Positions 1 to 6,761 of a DNA stretch of 17,992 nt are shown piece after piece. Location of the stretch: assembly GCA_020026075.1 (NCBI GenBank), contig JAHHQZ010000036.1:1-17992 (forward strand). Direction: 5' to 3'. The position numbers and the translations under genes are program-made. The notes under the pieces are model-generated. The model saw nothing but the letters and a program-made list of their open reading frames with translations, had not been told where the DNA came from and made no database searches. Positions within the stretch are counted from its first letter, which is position 1. Each line of letters begins with the position of its first letter. This stretch comes from Actinobacillus sp. GTDB lineage: Bacteria > Pseudomonadota > Gammaproteobacteria > Enterobacterales > Pasteurellaceae.

Positions 1-12
1 CCTTATAAAGGA

Positions 13-54
13 AGGCCGGAATTTTTGGAAAAATTTTGGTGAAAATTCCGGCCT
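13..54. repeat. Full dyad copy of the dispersed repeat, downstream of fau
   Basis: Perfect 13-bp arms AGGCCGGAATTTT and AAAATTCCGGCCT flank TGGA, AAAATTTT and GGTG, giving a 42-bp dyad. It begins a few bases past the fau stop codon in the direction of fau transcription, so an RNA hairpin here could end or protect the fau transcript. No clear T-tract follows, so terminator function is inferred only. Confidence 0.9.
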
Positions 55-57
55 AGC

Positions 58-642
58 CTAATCTGTCAATATCATTGCGAGCGGTTCATCCCACTTTTCA
101 AGCGGTAAATTTTCTATTTGTTGCCAACGATACGCAAGGCCTACGGGAAAAATTGAGCGTTCCTGCCAGTTTGCTAAAAGGCGATCGTAATAGCCGCCGC
201 CCATACCGAGCCGTCCGTTATGTTCATCAAAGGCTACCAGCGGAGTAAAAATAATATCGAATGCCTCAGCTGCCAAGTCTATCGCTTGCGCCATTGGCTC
301 TAAAATACCGTAGCAATTTGCTTGCATTGGCGTGGTTTTGGTAAAAGGGGCGAACTGCATTTGTTTCGTGGCAGGTAAAATGACGGGCAAATACACCGCA
401 ATGCCAGCCATCCAGCAATAATGAATAATGGGTAATGTGGGCATTTCACCAGCGTGAGCATAGTAGATTGCGATGGTTTTCGCATTGCGTTTGGTTAAAA
501 GCTGGATTGCTTTGGGAAGTAGTTGTTGACTTGCCTTTTGTTGCTCAATGAAAGAAAGTGATTGGCGACGTTGCTTTATTTGTTGCCGAAGATGTTGACG
601 CTGGAATTTTTGAGAAAAATTTGGAGAAGTTGATAAAGTCAT
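58..642 (-). CDS. fau: 5-formyltetrahydrofolate cyclo-ligase
   Basis: Predicted 194-residue cytosolic enzyme that converts 5-formyl-THF to 5,10-methenyl-THF using ATP, in one-carbon metabolism. The family signature GRLGMGGGYYDR is at about residues 143-154, preceded by TPLVAFDE, as in E. coli YgfA. The frame stays open upstream to 696, but that extension lies inside the 6S RNA gene, so the ATG at 642, seven bases past the 6S 3' end, was chosen. There is no strong Shine-Dalgarno site. The zapA / ssrS / fau order is conserved in gammaproteobacteria and suggests fau is read through from 6S RNA. The N-terminal residues 6-15 (SPNFSQKFQR) are encoded by a half copy of the dispersed repeat. The family assignment is firm; the start is fairly sure. 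Confidence 0.93.
   Translation of the reverse strand: MTLSTSPNFSQKFQRQHLRQQIKQRRQSLSFIEQQKASQQLLPKAIQLLTKRNAKTIAIYYAHAGEMPTLPIIHYCWMAGIAVYLPVILPATKQMQFAPFTKTTPMQANCYGILEPMAQAIDLAAEAFDIIFTPLVAFDEHNGRLGMGGGYYDRLLANWQERSIFPVGLAYRWQQIENLPLEKWDEPLAMILTD
598..624 (-). repeat. Half copy of the dispersed repeat inside fau
   Basis: On the plus strand the 13-nt arm ACGCTGGAATTTT is followed by TGAG and an AT-rich block close to AAAATTTT, matching the 13+4+8 half-element. It encodes part of the poorly conserved N-terminus of Fau on the minus strand. No mirrored second arm is present. Confidence 0.7.
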
Positions 643-648
643 TTTGAG

Positions 649-827
649 AATCCCAAGGTGCCGTTGTGGAGTTAGTCCTTGAACCCGAAGGTTCAAGGGA
701 GTCGGAAGAGATATTTTTAGGTTTCTTACTCAAGGTAAGCCTACACACCAATACCTTAAAGCCCAACTCAAAAGATTTTAAATATCGGCTCAGGGACATC
801 ATCCACTGACGTACACCTCAGGAATTG
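649..827 (-). ncRNA. ssrS: 6S RNA
   Basis: 6S RNA binds sigma70 RNA polymerase by mimicking an open promoter and dampens transcription in stationary phase. On the minus strand the segment carries CCCTGAGCCGATATTT and CCTTGAACC-TTC-GGGTTCAAGG, both recognisable from E. coli 6S RNA. The ends pair: AATTCCTGAGGTG at 826-814 pairs with CACCTTGGGATT at 660-649 apart from one bulged U, giving the closing stem. The length of about 180 nt fits the family. Its position between zapA and fau is the conserved location. End points are set from the terminal stem and may be off by a few bases. Confidence 0.95.
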
Positions 828-854
828 TCGGCAAGTCTAACGTAATTCGTTCGT

Positions 855-899
855 GAAAAAAAGCCTATTTCATAAATTCTCTATCGTACGCTGGCTTTT
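855..899 (-). terminator. Possible intrinsic terminator after zapA
   Basis: On the minus strand AAAAGCC, starting in the zapA stop codon region, can pair with GGCTTTT, which runs on into more T residues. The loop is long (about 27 nt), which weakens the call. It would separate zapA from the 6S RNA transcript. Confidence 0.35.
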
Positions 900-1227
900 A
901 CAGCGCCCCTGCTTTTTGCACGATAACATTTTCTAATGAATCATCTAATTGCTGAATACGTTGTGCAATCACACTTTCAATGGTTTGCGTTTTTTGCTGT
1001 TCTTGCATTAGCTCGTAACTCAAATTAAGGGCAACAATGCTCAGTAATTTTTCCATACTCAAAATACCACTGCGACCTTTCATTTTGCTCACTCGTTCTT
1101 CTAATATTTGTGCAGCGTCACGTAACATTTCTTCTTGACCTTTCGGACAACCCAAACTGAGTGAATGCCCAAGAATCATTAATTTAATTGGAGTTGTTTG
1201 CACAGATAAATTATCAGACACAGCCAT
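898..1227 (-). CDS. zapA: Cell division protein ZapA
   Basis: Predicted 109-residue cytoplasmic protein that bundles FtsZ protofilaments and stabilises the Z ring, working with ZapB. The N-terminal globular part contains the typical I-L-G-H-S-L-S-L-G-C-P-K-G stretch (about residues 18-30) and L-R-D-A-A-Q-x-L (about 35-42). Residues about 55-100 form the long helix, rich in Leu and Gln, that mediates coiled-coil tetramers. Length matches E. coli ZapA. GAGGAA lies seven bases before the ATG. It diverges from ygfB across a 163-bp spacer and is followed on the same strand by 6S RNA. An extended -10 (TGG-CATAAT) about 60 bp upstream is a likely promoter. Confidence 0.95.
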   Translation of the reverse strand: MAVSDNLSVQTTPIKLMILGHSLSLGCPKGQEEMLRDAAQILEERVSKMKGRSGILSMEKLLSIVALNLSYELMQEQQKTQTIESVIAQRIQQLDDSLENVIVQKAGAL

Positions 1228-1239
1228 TGAATATTCCTC

Positions 1240-1316
1240 ATTTTGCGATCACAAAAACGCCTTGATAGCCTAAAAAAATTCTTGCCATTATGCCACAGTA
1301 TTTTGCGATAACGAAA
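1240..1316. repeat. Pair of 17-bp near-identical motifs between zapA and ygfB
   Basis: ATTTTGCGATCACAAAA at 1240-1256 and ATTTTGCGATAACGAAA at 1300-1316 differ at two positions and are exactly 60 bp apart. The upstream copy (as zapA reads) covers the predicted -35 region of zapA; the other lies in its leader. They could be paired operator sites, but no regulator can be named from the sequence. Confidence 0.45.
1287..1292 (-). promoter_or_regulatory. Candidate extended -10 element of zapA
   Basis: The minus strand reads TGTGG-CATAAT, with TG one base before a 5/6 match to TATAAT. The -35 region 17 bp upstream is poor (TTCGTT), as is common for extended -10 promoters. The predicted start of transcription lies about 50 bases upstream of the zapA ATG. 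Confidence 0.4.
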
Positions 1317-1390
1317 GGGGAAAAATCCTGTGGGAACGCTATTAATTACGCATAATAATGATAAACTACGCCCATTTGAAAGGAGATCCT

Positions 1391-1948
1391 ATGTCTACGG
1401 CCATTTCTTATAGCAAATTAAATGACGAATTACGTCAACACGAGATAGCCCTTACCAGTGCCGAGCTACACGGCTTTTTAACAGGGCTAATTTGTGGCGA
1501 TGCCACATTACAACATTGGCAACCGCTACTGTACCAATTCACCAATGACGATCACGCCTACCCAAATGCGCTTTTAAAGCAAGTAGAACGCTTATATTCA
1601 CAAATCAAACAACAACTCGCCGATATGGAAGATTTCAGCTTTGAGCTATTTTTACCCGAAGGCGATGATATTTTTGCACGAGCGGATGCCTTATCTGAAT
1701 GGGTGAACCACTTTTTATTAGGTCTAGGCTTAACCCAAAAACACTTAGACAAAGAAATAGGCGACATCGGCGAGGCCTTAGATGATTTACAAGATATTGC
1801 AAAATTAAGTTACGAGCCAGATGATAATCCACAAGAACTGACCGCCGCTTTAGAAGAAATTAGCGAATATGTGCGGACGATTGTAATGCTGTTTTACTCG
1901 CACTTTAATCTCAGCACGCAAGTGCCAGTGAACCATTCAATCAACTAA
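1391..1948 (+). CDS. ygfB: YgfB / UPF0149 family protein
   Basis: Predicted 185-residue protein of the YgfB (UPF0149) family. It is acidic and mostly helical, with the typical ELHGFLTGLICGD stretch near residues 25-37 and FLLGLGL near 110-116. The biochemical role is not settled; in Pseudomonas a homologue affects expression of a regulator, which need not apply here. The frame is open from 1358, but AAGGAG at 1379-1384 sets the start at the ATG at 1391. It opens the run ygfB-pepP-ubiH-ubiI, the same order as in E. coli. The spacer to pepP contains a full dispersed repeat. Confidence 0.93.
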   Translation: MSTAISYSKLNDELRQHEIALTSAELHGFLTGLICGDATLQHWQPLLYQFTNDDHAYPNALLKQVERLYSQIKQQLADMEDFSFELFLPEGDDIFARADALSEWVNHFLLGLGLTQKHLDKEIGDIGEALDDLQDIAKLSYEPDDNPQELTAALEEISEYVRTIVMLFYSHFNLSTQVPVNHSIN

Positions 1949-1961
1949 CGTCCACGAAACA

Positions 1962-2002
1962 AGGTCGGAATATTTTCAAAATTTTTGTGAAAATTCCAGC
2001 CT
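1962..2002. repeat. Full dyad copy of the dispersed repeat between ygfB and pepP
   Basis: Arms AGGTCGGAATATT and AAATTCCAGCCT face each other across TTCA, an AAATTTTT centre and GTGA, giving 41 bp. It sits inside an apparent operon, just before the pepP Shine-Dalgarno site, so it may act as a partial terminator or mRNA-processing hairpin rather than a full stop. Confidence 0.85.
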
Positions 2003-2021
2003 AAGTAAATGAGGAGAAATT

Positions 2022-3365
2022 ATGGATTTAGCTTACTTAGCCGCTTTACCAATGGAAGAATTTGCAACTCGTCGTCAACGTTTAGGCGAACAATTAGCCG
2101 ACAACAGTGTGGCTGTCATTTTCAGCGCCCAAGAACAAACTCGCAACAACGACTGCACTTATCCATTCCGCCAAGATAGCAACTTTTGGTACTTAACAGG
2201 GTTTAACGAGCCAGAGGCCGTTTTGCTTTTAATCAAACGTGATAGCCTTTGCAAAAGCGTCCTTTTCCTGCGCACCAAAGATCCGCTAATGGAAACGTGG
2301 AACGGTCGCCGTTTAGGCATTGACGCAGCACCAAGCACGTTAAACGTAGATGCGGCCTTCGACATCGAAGATTTCCAAGCGAAATTTATGGAACTCACCG
2401 CTGGCATTCCGACCTTATACCGCCGCAAAAACGCCCCTGTTGGTGCGAAAAAACGCACGGTTTTTTGTGAAAAAGCACCGCAATTCACGCAAATTCTAGA
2501 ATTAGCGCCACTCATTGACGAAATGCGTTTGTTCAAATCGCCAGCAGAAATTGCGTTAATGCAACAAGCTGGACAAATCAGCGCACTTGGGCATATTCAC
2601 GCAATGGAATGTACTCGTCCGAACCGTATGGAATACGAAATTGAACAGGCGTTGCGTAACGAATTTACTCGTCACGGCGCACGCTACGAGGCCTACAGCA
2701 GTATCGTAGCAGGCGGCGATAACGCTTGTATTTTGCACTACACCGAAAATGACGCACCGCTTAAAGACGGCGAACTGCTAATGATTGACGCAGGCTGCGA
2801 ATTTGCAATGTACGCTGGCGACATTAGCCGTACTTTCCCAATTAACGGCAAATTTACCGAGCCGCAAAAAGCCATTTACGAACTCGTTCTAAAAGTACAA
2901 AAATACGCCATTGAACACCTCGTGCCAGGCAATACCATTCAACAAGTCAACGATAACGTGGTACGAATGATGATCGAAGGCTTAGTGGAACTTGGCATTT
3001 TACACGGCGATATTGACGAACTCATCGCACAAGATGCACACCGTGCATTCTATATGCACGGCTTAGGCCACTGGCTCGGCTTAGATGTTCACGACGCAGG
3101 CAGTTACAGCAAAGGTAGCAACAATGGCGATCGCAACAGCAAAAAACGTGATCGTTCGCTGGAACCGAATATGGTGCTAACCGTAGAACCTGGCATTTAC
3201 ATTTCCAAAGATTCCAACGCGCCAGAACAATATCGTGGTATCGGCGTGCGCATTGAAGACAACATTTTGATCACGCCAACTGGCAACAAAGTGCTAACCA
3301 GTGCCGTGCCAAAAGAAGTGGCAGAAATCGAAGCCTTAATGCAAGCAGCACAAGGGAAATACTAA
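2022..3365 (+). CDS. pepP: Xaa-Pro aminopeptidase
   Basis: Predicted 447-residue cytosolic metallopeptidase that removes N-terminal residues preceding proline. An N-terminal creatinase-like domain (about 1-170) is followed by the pita-bread catalytic domain. The dinuclear metal ligands are visible as D256 (MIDAG), D267 (GDISRTF), H350 (GLGHW), E389 (VEPGIYI) and E412 (RIED), and H357 (VHDAG) is also kept. Compared with remembered E. coli PepP there is a basic, polar insertion of about ten residues between H357 and E389 (around 362-376). GAGGAG precedes the ATG. The stop overlaps the ubiH start by one base (TAATG), implying translational coupling. Confidence 0.96.
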   Translation: MDLAYLAALPMEEFATRRQRLGEQLADNSVAVIFSAQEQTRNNDCTYPFRQDSNFWYLTGFNEPEAVLLLIKRDSLCKSVLFLRTKDPLMETWNGRRLGIDAAPSTLNVDAAFDIEDFQAKFMELTAGIPTLYRRKNAPVGAKKRTVFCEKAPQFTQILELAPLIDEMRLFKSPAEIALMQQAGQISALGHIHAMECTRPNRMEYEIEQALRNEFTRHGARYEAYSSIVAGGDNACILHYTENDAPLKDGELLMIDAGCEFAMYAGDISRTFPINGKFTEPQKAIYELVLKVQKYAIEHLVPGNTIQQVNDNVVRMMIEGLVELGILHGDIDELIAQDAHRAFYMHGLGHWLGLDVHDAGSYSKGSNNGDRNSKKRDRSLEPNMVLTVEPGIYISKDSNAPEQYRGIGVRIEDNILITPTGNKVLTSAVPKEVAEIEALMQAAQGKY

Positions 3366-4627
3366 TGAACCACGCCAATGCCCATTCAACCTATGACGCA
3401 ATCATTGTCGGCGGTGCAATGGCTGGCGTTTGTATGGCGTTGGCACTTTCTAGCCGCAGCCACGGTCGCCTACGCCTTGCCATTGTAGAACGCTACGAGC
3501 CGAAACATCACCAGTTCGGCGGCTTTGACGACCGCAGTATTGCCCTTTCCTACGGCAGTTGTGCAATTTTTTCGCAAATATTCCAGCCTAGAGGAACAAG
3601 CCTTTGGCAGAAACTCGTCCCCCTTGCCCAGCCCATTGATCGCATTCAAGTGTCTGATCAAGGACATTTTGGGCGTGTGCAATTCAATGCAGAAACCTTT
3701 GCCCTGCCCCATTTGGGTGCCGTCATTCCGCTGGAAACCACAGGGCAAGTGTTGCTGGACGCATTGCAAGAATGGCAGAACGTGGATTATCTCGCTCCAA
3801 TGACGATTCAAAATATTCACTACCACGCCGATTGCGTGCAAGTGCAATTAGCGGATCGCACCTTGCAGGCGAAGTTGATCATCGGCGCAGACGGCACTTT
3901 CTCGCAAGTGGCGAAAAATGCAGGCATTCAAGCCGAAATGTGCAAGGATTTCCAGCAATCAGCACTCATTGCGAACGTTAAAATGCAAGCTGCGCACCAC
4001 AACTGCGCCTTTGAACGCTTTACTTCGCAAGGACCGTTAGCGTTGTTGCCTTTAAAAATGCCGAACCAAGAAGAACGCTGGTTAAGCTTGGTGTGGTGCC
4101 GCAAGGACGCTGAACATTTGCAAAATTTATATCATCAGTCGCCACAGGATTTTTGCCAACAGTTGCAACAAGCGTTCGGCTGGCAACTGGGAAAAATTGA
4201 ACAATGCACCACGCCTGCGGTATATCCGTTAAAACTTTACCAAGCACCGCAAGCCATTCAGCACCGCACTGCCCTTATTGCCAACGCCAACCAAAGCTTG
4301 CACCCTGTGGCAGGGCAAGGCTTTAATTTAGGCTTGCGTGATATTTTCTACTTAACGGAAACCCTTGCACAAAGCCACGCACAAAGGGCGGATATCGGGC
4401 TTTATCGCCAGCTTTTACCTTACGAAAAACAAAGCCGTGCGGATCAACAAAAAATCGTGGATTTAACCAAAGGGCTGGTGAACATTTTTTCTAACAATAT
4501 TCCAGCGTACCAATTATTGCGTAACATCGGCTTAACCGCCTTAGCACAAAGTGCCACGCTACAACATTGGTTCGCTGAACCGTTGCTCGGACAAGTGCCA
4601 GCGGCGCAACTGTACACGCCACGCTAA
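3365..4627 (+). CDS. ubiH: 2-octaprenyl-6-methoxyphenol hydroxylase
   Basis: Predicted 420-residue FAD monooxygenase of aerobic ubiquinone synthesis, hydroxylating the ring at C1 in the Ubi complex. Visible are the N-terminal dinucleotide fold IIVGGAMAG (the middle glycine of GxGxxG is Ala), FDDRSIALSYG, the second FAD motif GADGTFS, and HPVAGQGFNLGLRD near residues 310-325. Alignment to remembered E. coli UbiH (GFDGRAIALAAGTC, then VWQSL) supports UbiH over UbiF. Residues 67-76 (AIFSQIFQPR) coincide with a half dispersed repeat and make this loop about six residues longer than in E. coli. A second repeat-like stretch codes for residues 374-381. It is coupled to pepP and 15 bases ahead of ubiI. 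Confidence 0.94.
   Translation: MNHANAHSTYDAIIVGGAMAGVCMALALSSRSHGRLRLAIVERYEPKHHQFGGFDDRSIALSYGSCAIFSQIFQPRGTSLWQKLVPLAQPIDRIQVSDQGHFGRVQFNAETFALPHLGAVIPLETTGQVLLDALQEWQNVDYLAPMTIQNIHYHADCVQVQLADRTLQAKLIIGADGTFSQVAKNAGIQAEMCKDFQQSALIANVKMQAAHHNCAFERFTSQGPLALLPLKMPNQEERWLSLVWCRKDAEHLQNLYHQSPQDFCQQLQQAFGWQLGKIEQCTTPAVYPLKLYQAPQAIQHRTALIANANQSLHPVAGQGFNLGLRDIFYLTETLAQSHAQRADIGLYRQLLPYEKQSRADQQKIVDLTKGLVNIFSNNIPAYQLLRNIGLTALAQSATLQHWFAEPLLGQVPAAQLYTPR
3565..3590 (+). repeat. Half copy of the dispersed repeat inside ubiH (N-terminal part)
   Basis: An AT-rich block close to AAAATTTT, then CGCA, then AATATTCCAGCCT match the half-element architecture. It is read in frame as residues 67-75 of UbiH, exactly where the protein is longer than remembered E. 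coli UbiH. Confidence 0.75.
4484..4508 (+). repeat. Possible half copy of the dispersed repeat inside ubiH (C-terminal part)
   Basis: ATTTTTTC, TAAC and AATATTCCAGCGT follow the 8+4+13 half-element pattern. The encoded IFSNNIPA overlaps a stretch conserved in UbiH proteins (LF-A/S-N), so part of the match may be due to protein constraint. Confidence 0.5.
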
Positions 4628-4642
4628 ATATAAGGGGCTTTT

Positions 4643-5812
4643 ATGAAAGAATTTGATGTAACCGTCATCGGTGGCGGAATGGTAGGTTTAAGTCTCATCG
4701 CCAGCCTTGCCGACTCGCCATTACGCATTGCATTGCTCGAACCCACGCCACCACACATTCCAGCGAGCGAAACCACGTTCCGTGTCAGCGCCTTAAACTT
4801 CGCCAGCCAGCAATGGCTCAACGACTTAGGCGTATGGCAAACCTTAGCGAACGGTCGCACAGGCGTTTACCACAAAATGAGCGTGTGGGAAAAAGACAGT
4901 TTCGGCAAAATTGAATTTGACACCGTCGCCCTAAACACACCGCAACTTGGGCATATTGTGGAAAATCATTTAATCCAACACGCCTTGTGGGAAAAAGTAA
5001 TGACAATGCCGAACGTTACCCTATTCACCGAGCGTGCCACAGGCTTTGAAGTGAGCGAACACAACGCCATTCTGCCCTTAGCAGACGGCGAGATTTTGCT
5101 TAGCAAATTAGTGGTCGGCGCAGACGGTGCCAACTCGTGGCTACGCAGCCGAGCCAACATTCCGCTCATCAGCCGAGATTACGGTCATCACGCCCTCGTG
5201 TGTAACGTGGAAACCGAAGAACCGCACGCTTACACTGCACACCAAGTATTCGCCCCTGACAGCATTTTGGCGTTCTTGCCAATGCAAAATCCGCACCACT
5301 GCTCCATCGTGTGGTCGTTGCCGCCTGAAAAGGCCAAAGCCCTGTGCGACACGGACGAAACGACTTTCAACCGCCAACTTTGCACGGCATTTGACAATCG
5401 TTTAGGGCTTTGCAACGTGCAAACCCAGCGTGCTATTTTCCCATTAACCGCCCGCTACGCACGAGATTTTGCCCAGCCGAGATGTGTACTCATCGGCGAT
5501 GCCGCCCACACCATTCACCCACTGGCAGGACTTGGCGTGAATTTAGGCTTTCAGGACGCAAAAGACCTAGGTCGGAATATTTTGCAAAATTTTAACGCAC
5601 AACTGGACATCGGCAATTACCGCCATTTGCGCCAGTTTGAGCGACAACGTAAGCTCGAGGCAGTAAAAATGCTCACCGCAATGCAGGGTTTGCGAGATTT
5701 ATTTCACGGCGAACAGCCCGTGAAAAAACTGATTCGAGACATTGGACTAAGTGCCACAAACCGCTTAGCCCCCCTTAAAACTGCCCTAATGCGTCAAGCA
5801 ATGGGCTTATAA
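4643..5812 (+). CDS. ubiI: 2-octaprenylphenol hydroxylase
   Basis: Predicted 389-residue FAD monooxygenase hydroxylating C5 of the ubiquinone precursor. It shows VIGGGMVGLSL at the N-terminus, then FRVSALNFAS, GVWQ, VWEKDSFG, LGHIVEN, GADGANSWLR, and GDAAHTIHPLAG followed by NLGFQDA. The pairing of VW-x-KDSFG and LGHIVEN matches E. coli UbiI (VisC) and argues against UbiF. One oddity is L297, where the family usually has Gln in GQGxNxG. Residues 309-317 are encoded by a half dispersed repeat with no change in length relative to E. coli. It lies 15 bases after ubiH in the ygfB-pepP-ubiH-ubiI run. Confidence 0.94.
   Translation: MKEFDVTVIGGGMVGLSLIASLADSPLRIALLEPTPPHIPASETTFRVSALNFASQQWLNDLGVWQTLANGRTGVYHKMSVWEKDSFGKIEFDTVALNTPQLGHIVENHLIQHALWEKVMTMPNVTLFTERATGFEVSEHNAILPLADGEILLSKLVVGADGANSWLRSRANIPLISRDYGHHALVCNVETEEPHAYTAHQVFAPDSILAFLPMQNPHHCSIVWSLPPEKAKALCDTDETTFNRQLCTAFDNRLGLCNVQTQRAIFPLTARYARDFAQPRCVLIGDAAHTIHPLAGLGVNLGFQDAKDLGRNILQNFNAQLDIGNYRHLRQFERQRKLEAVKMLTAMQGLRDLFHGEQPVKKLIRDIGLSATNRLAPLKTALMRQAMGL
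5569..5593 (+). repeat. Half copy of the dispersed repeat inside ubiI
   Basis: AGGTCGGAATATT, TTGC and AAAATTTT form a textbook 13+4+8 half-element, reading outward in the gene direction. It encodes LGRNILQNF. The protein keeps the spacing seen in E. coli UbiI, so this looks like sequence substitution and not an inserted mobile element. Confidence 0.85.
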
Positions 5813-5837
5813 ATTTCATTCAACAAAAGGACTTTTT

Positions 5838-6761
5838 ATGATTATTGTAACTGGTGGCGCTGGCTTTATTGGCAGCAACATTGTGAAAGCACTCAACGAC
5901 TTAGGTCGTCGTGATATTTTAGTGGTAGACGATTTAACCGATGGCACTAAATTTTTAAATCTCGTGGATCTCGACATCGCTGACTATATGGACAAAGACG
6001 ATTTCATCGCCTCCATCATCGCAGGCGATGAATTTGGCGATATTGACGTGATTTTCCACGAAGGGGCGTGTTCCGCCACGACCGAATGGAACGGCAAATT
6101 CGTAATGCACAACAACTACGAATATTCCAAAGATTTACTCCACTACTGCTTAGATCGTGAAATTCCGTTCTACTACGCCTCATCTGCTGCCACTTACGGC
6201 GACAAATTAGGCTTTGTGGAAGCTCGTGAACACGAAGGCCCACTCAATGTTTACGGCTATTCTAAATTCTTATTTGACGAATACGTACGCCGTATCCTGC
6301 CAGAGGCCACCTCCCCTGTGTGCGGTTTCAAATATTTCAACGTTTACGGCCCACGTGAACAGCACAAAGGTAGTATGGCAAGCGTGGCGTTCCACCTAAA
6401 CAACCAATTACTCAAAGGCGAAAACGCCAAATTATTTGCCGGCAGCGAACACTTCTTGCGTGATTTCATCTACGTGGGCGACGTGGCGAAAGTCAACGTA
6501 TGGGCGTGGCAAAATGGGCTTTCAGGCATTTATAATCTCGGCACGGGCCGTGCGCAAAGTTTCAAAGACGTTGCTGATGCTGTGCTGGCGTTCCACAAAA
6601 AAGGTGAAATTGAAACCATTCCATTCCCAGAACACCTAAAAAGTCGCTACCAAGAATACACCCAAGCCAATATGGATAAACTTCGTGCAGCAGGCTACAA
6701 CCAGCCATTCAAAGACGTTGCCACTGGCGTTGCGAAATATATGGCGTGGCTAAACCGTTAA
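5838..6761 (+). CDS. hldD: ADP-L-glycero-D-manno-heptose 6-epimerase
   Basis: Predicted 307-residue cytosolic SDR-type epimerase making ADP-L-glycero-D-manno-heptose for the LPS inner core. The NAD(P) fold motif GGAGFIGSN is at residues 6-14. The YxxxK pair is Y139/K143 in NVYGYSKFLFDEY, with S115-S116 in ASSAATYG. K177 in EQHKGSMAS matches the second catalytic residue described for E. coli HldD. Close similarity runs to the C-terminal YMAWLNR. Length compares with 310 in E. coli. An AAAGGA Shine-Dalgarno site precedes the ATG. Its last 16 bases overlap rluE. Confidence 0.96.
   Translation: MIIVTGGAGFIGSNIVKALNDLGRRDILVVDDLTDGTKFLNLVDLDIADYMDKDDFIASIIAGDEFGDIDVIFHEGACSATTEWNGKFVMHNNYEYSKDLLHYCLDREIPFYYASSAATYGDKLGFVEAREHEGPLNVYGYSKFLFDEYVRRILPEATSPVCGFKYFNVYGPREQHKGSMASVAFHLNNQLLKGENAKLFAGSEHFLRDFIYVGDVAKVNVWAWQNGLSGIYNLGTGRAQSFKDVADAVLAFHKKGEIETIPFPEHLKSRYQEYTQANMDKLRAAGYNQPFKDVATGVAKYMAWLNR

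Noticed and set aside
93..116. CAAGCGGT in fau as an Actinobacillus-type uptake sequence
   Set aside because: It is a single copy with one core mismatch (TCAAGCGGT), which is not evidence for that system in this window.
643..696. An 18-residue N-terminal extension of Fau
   Set aside because: It would be encoded by the conserved 3' part of 6S RNA, which explains the sequence better.
1243..1257. TTTTGCGATCACAAAA as a CRP site
   Set aside because: The half-sites TGCGA and TCACA are adjacent with no six-base spacer, so it does not fit CRP binding.
2406..2415. ATTCCGACCT in pepP as another repeat half
   Set aside because: It matches the 10-nt core, but the flanking 4+8 AT-rich part is missing. 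A similar bare core occurs near 4757 in ubiI. Both may be chance.
6300..6345. GTGCGGT followed by AT-rich DNA in hldD as a Haemophilus-type uptake sequence
   Set aside because: Only seven of nine core bases match, and the stretch encodes the conserved CGFKYFN of HldD.
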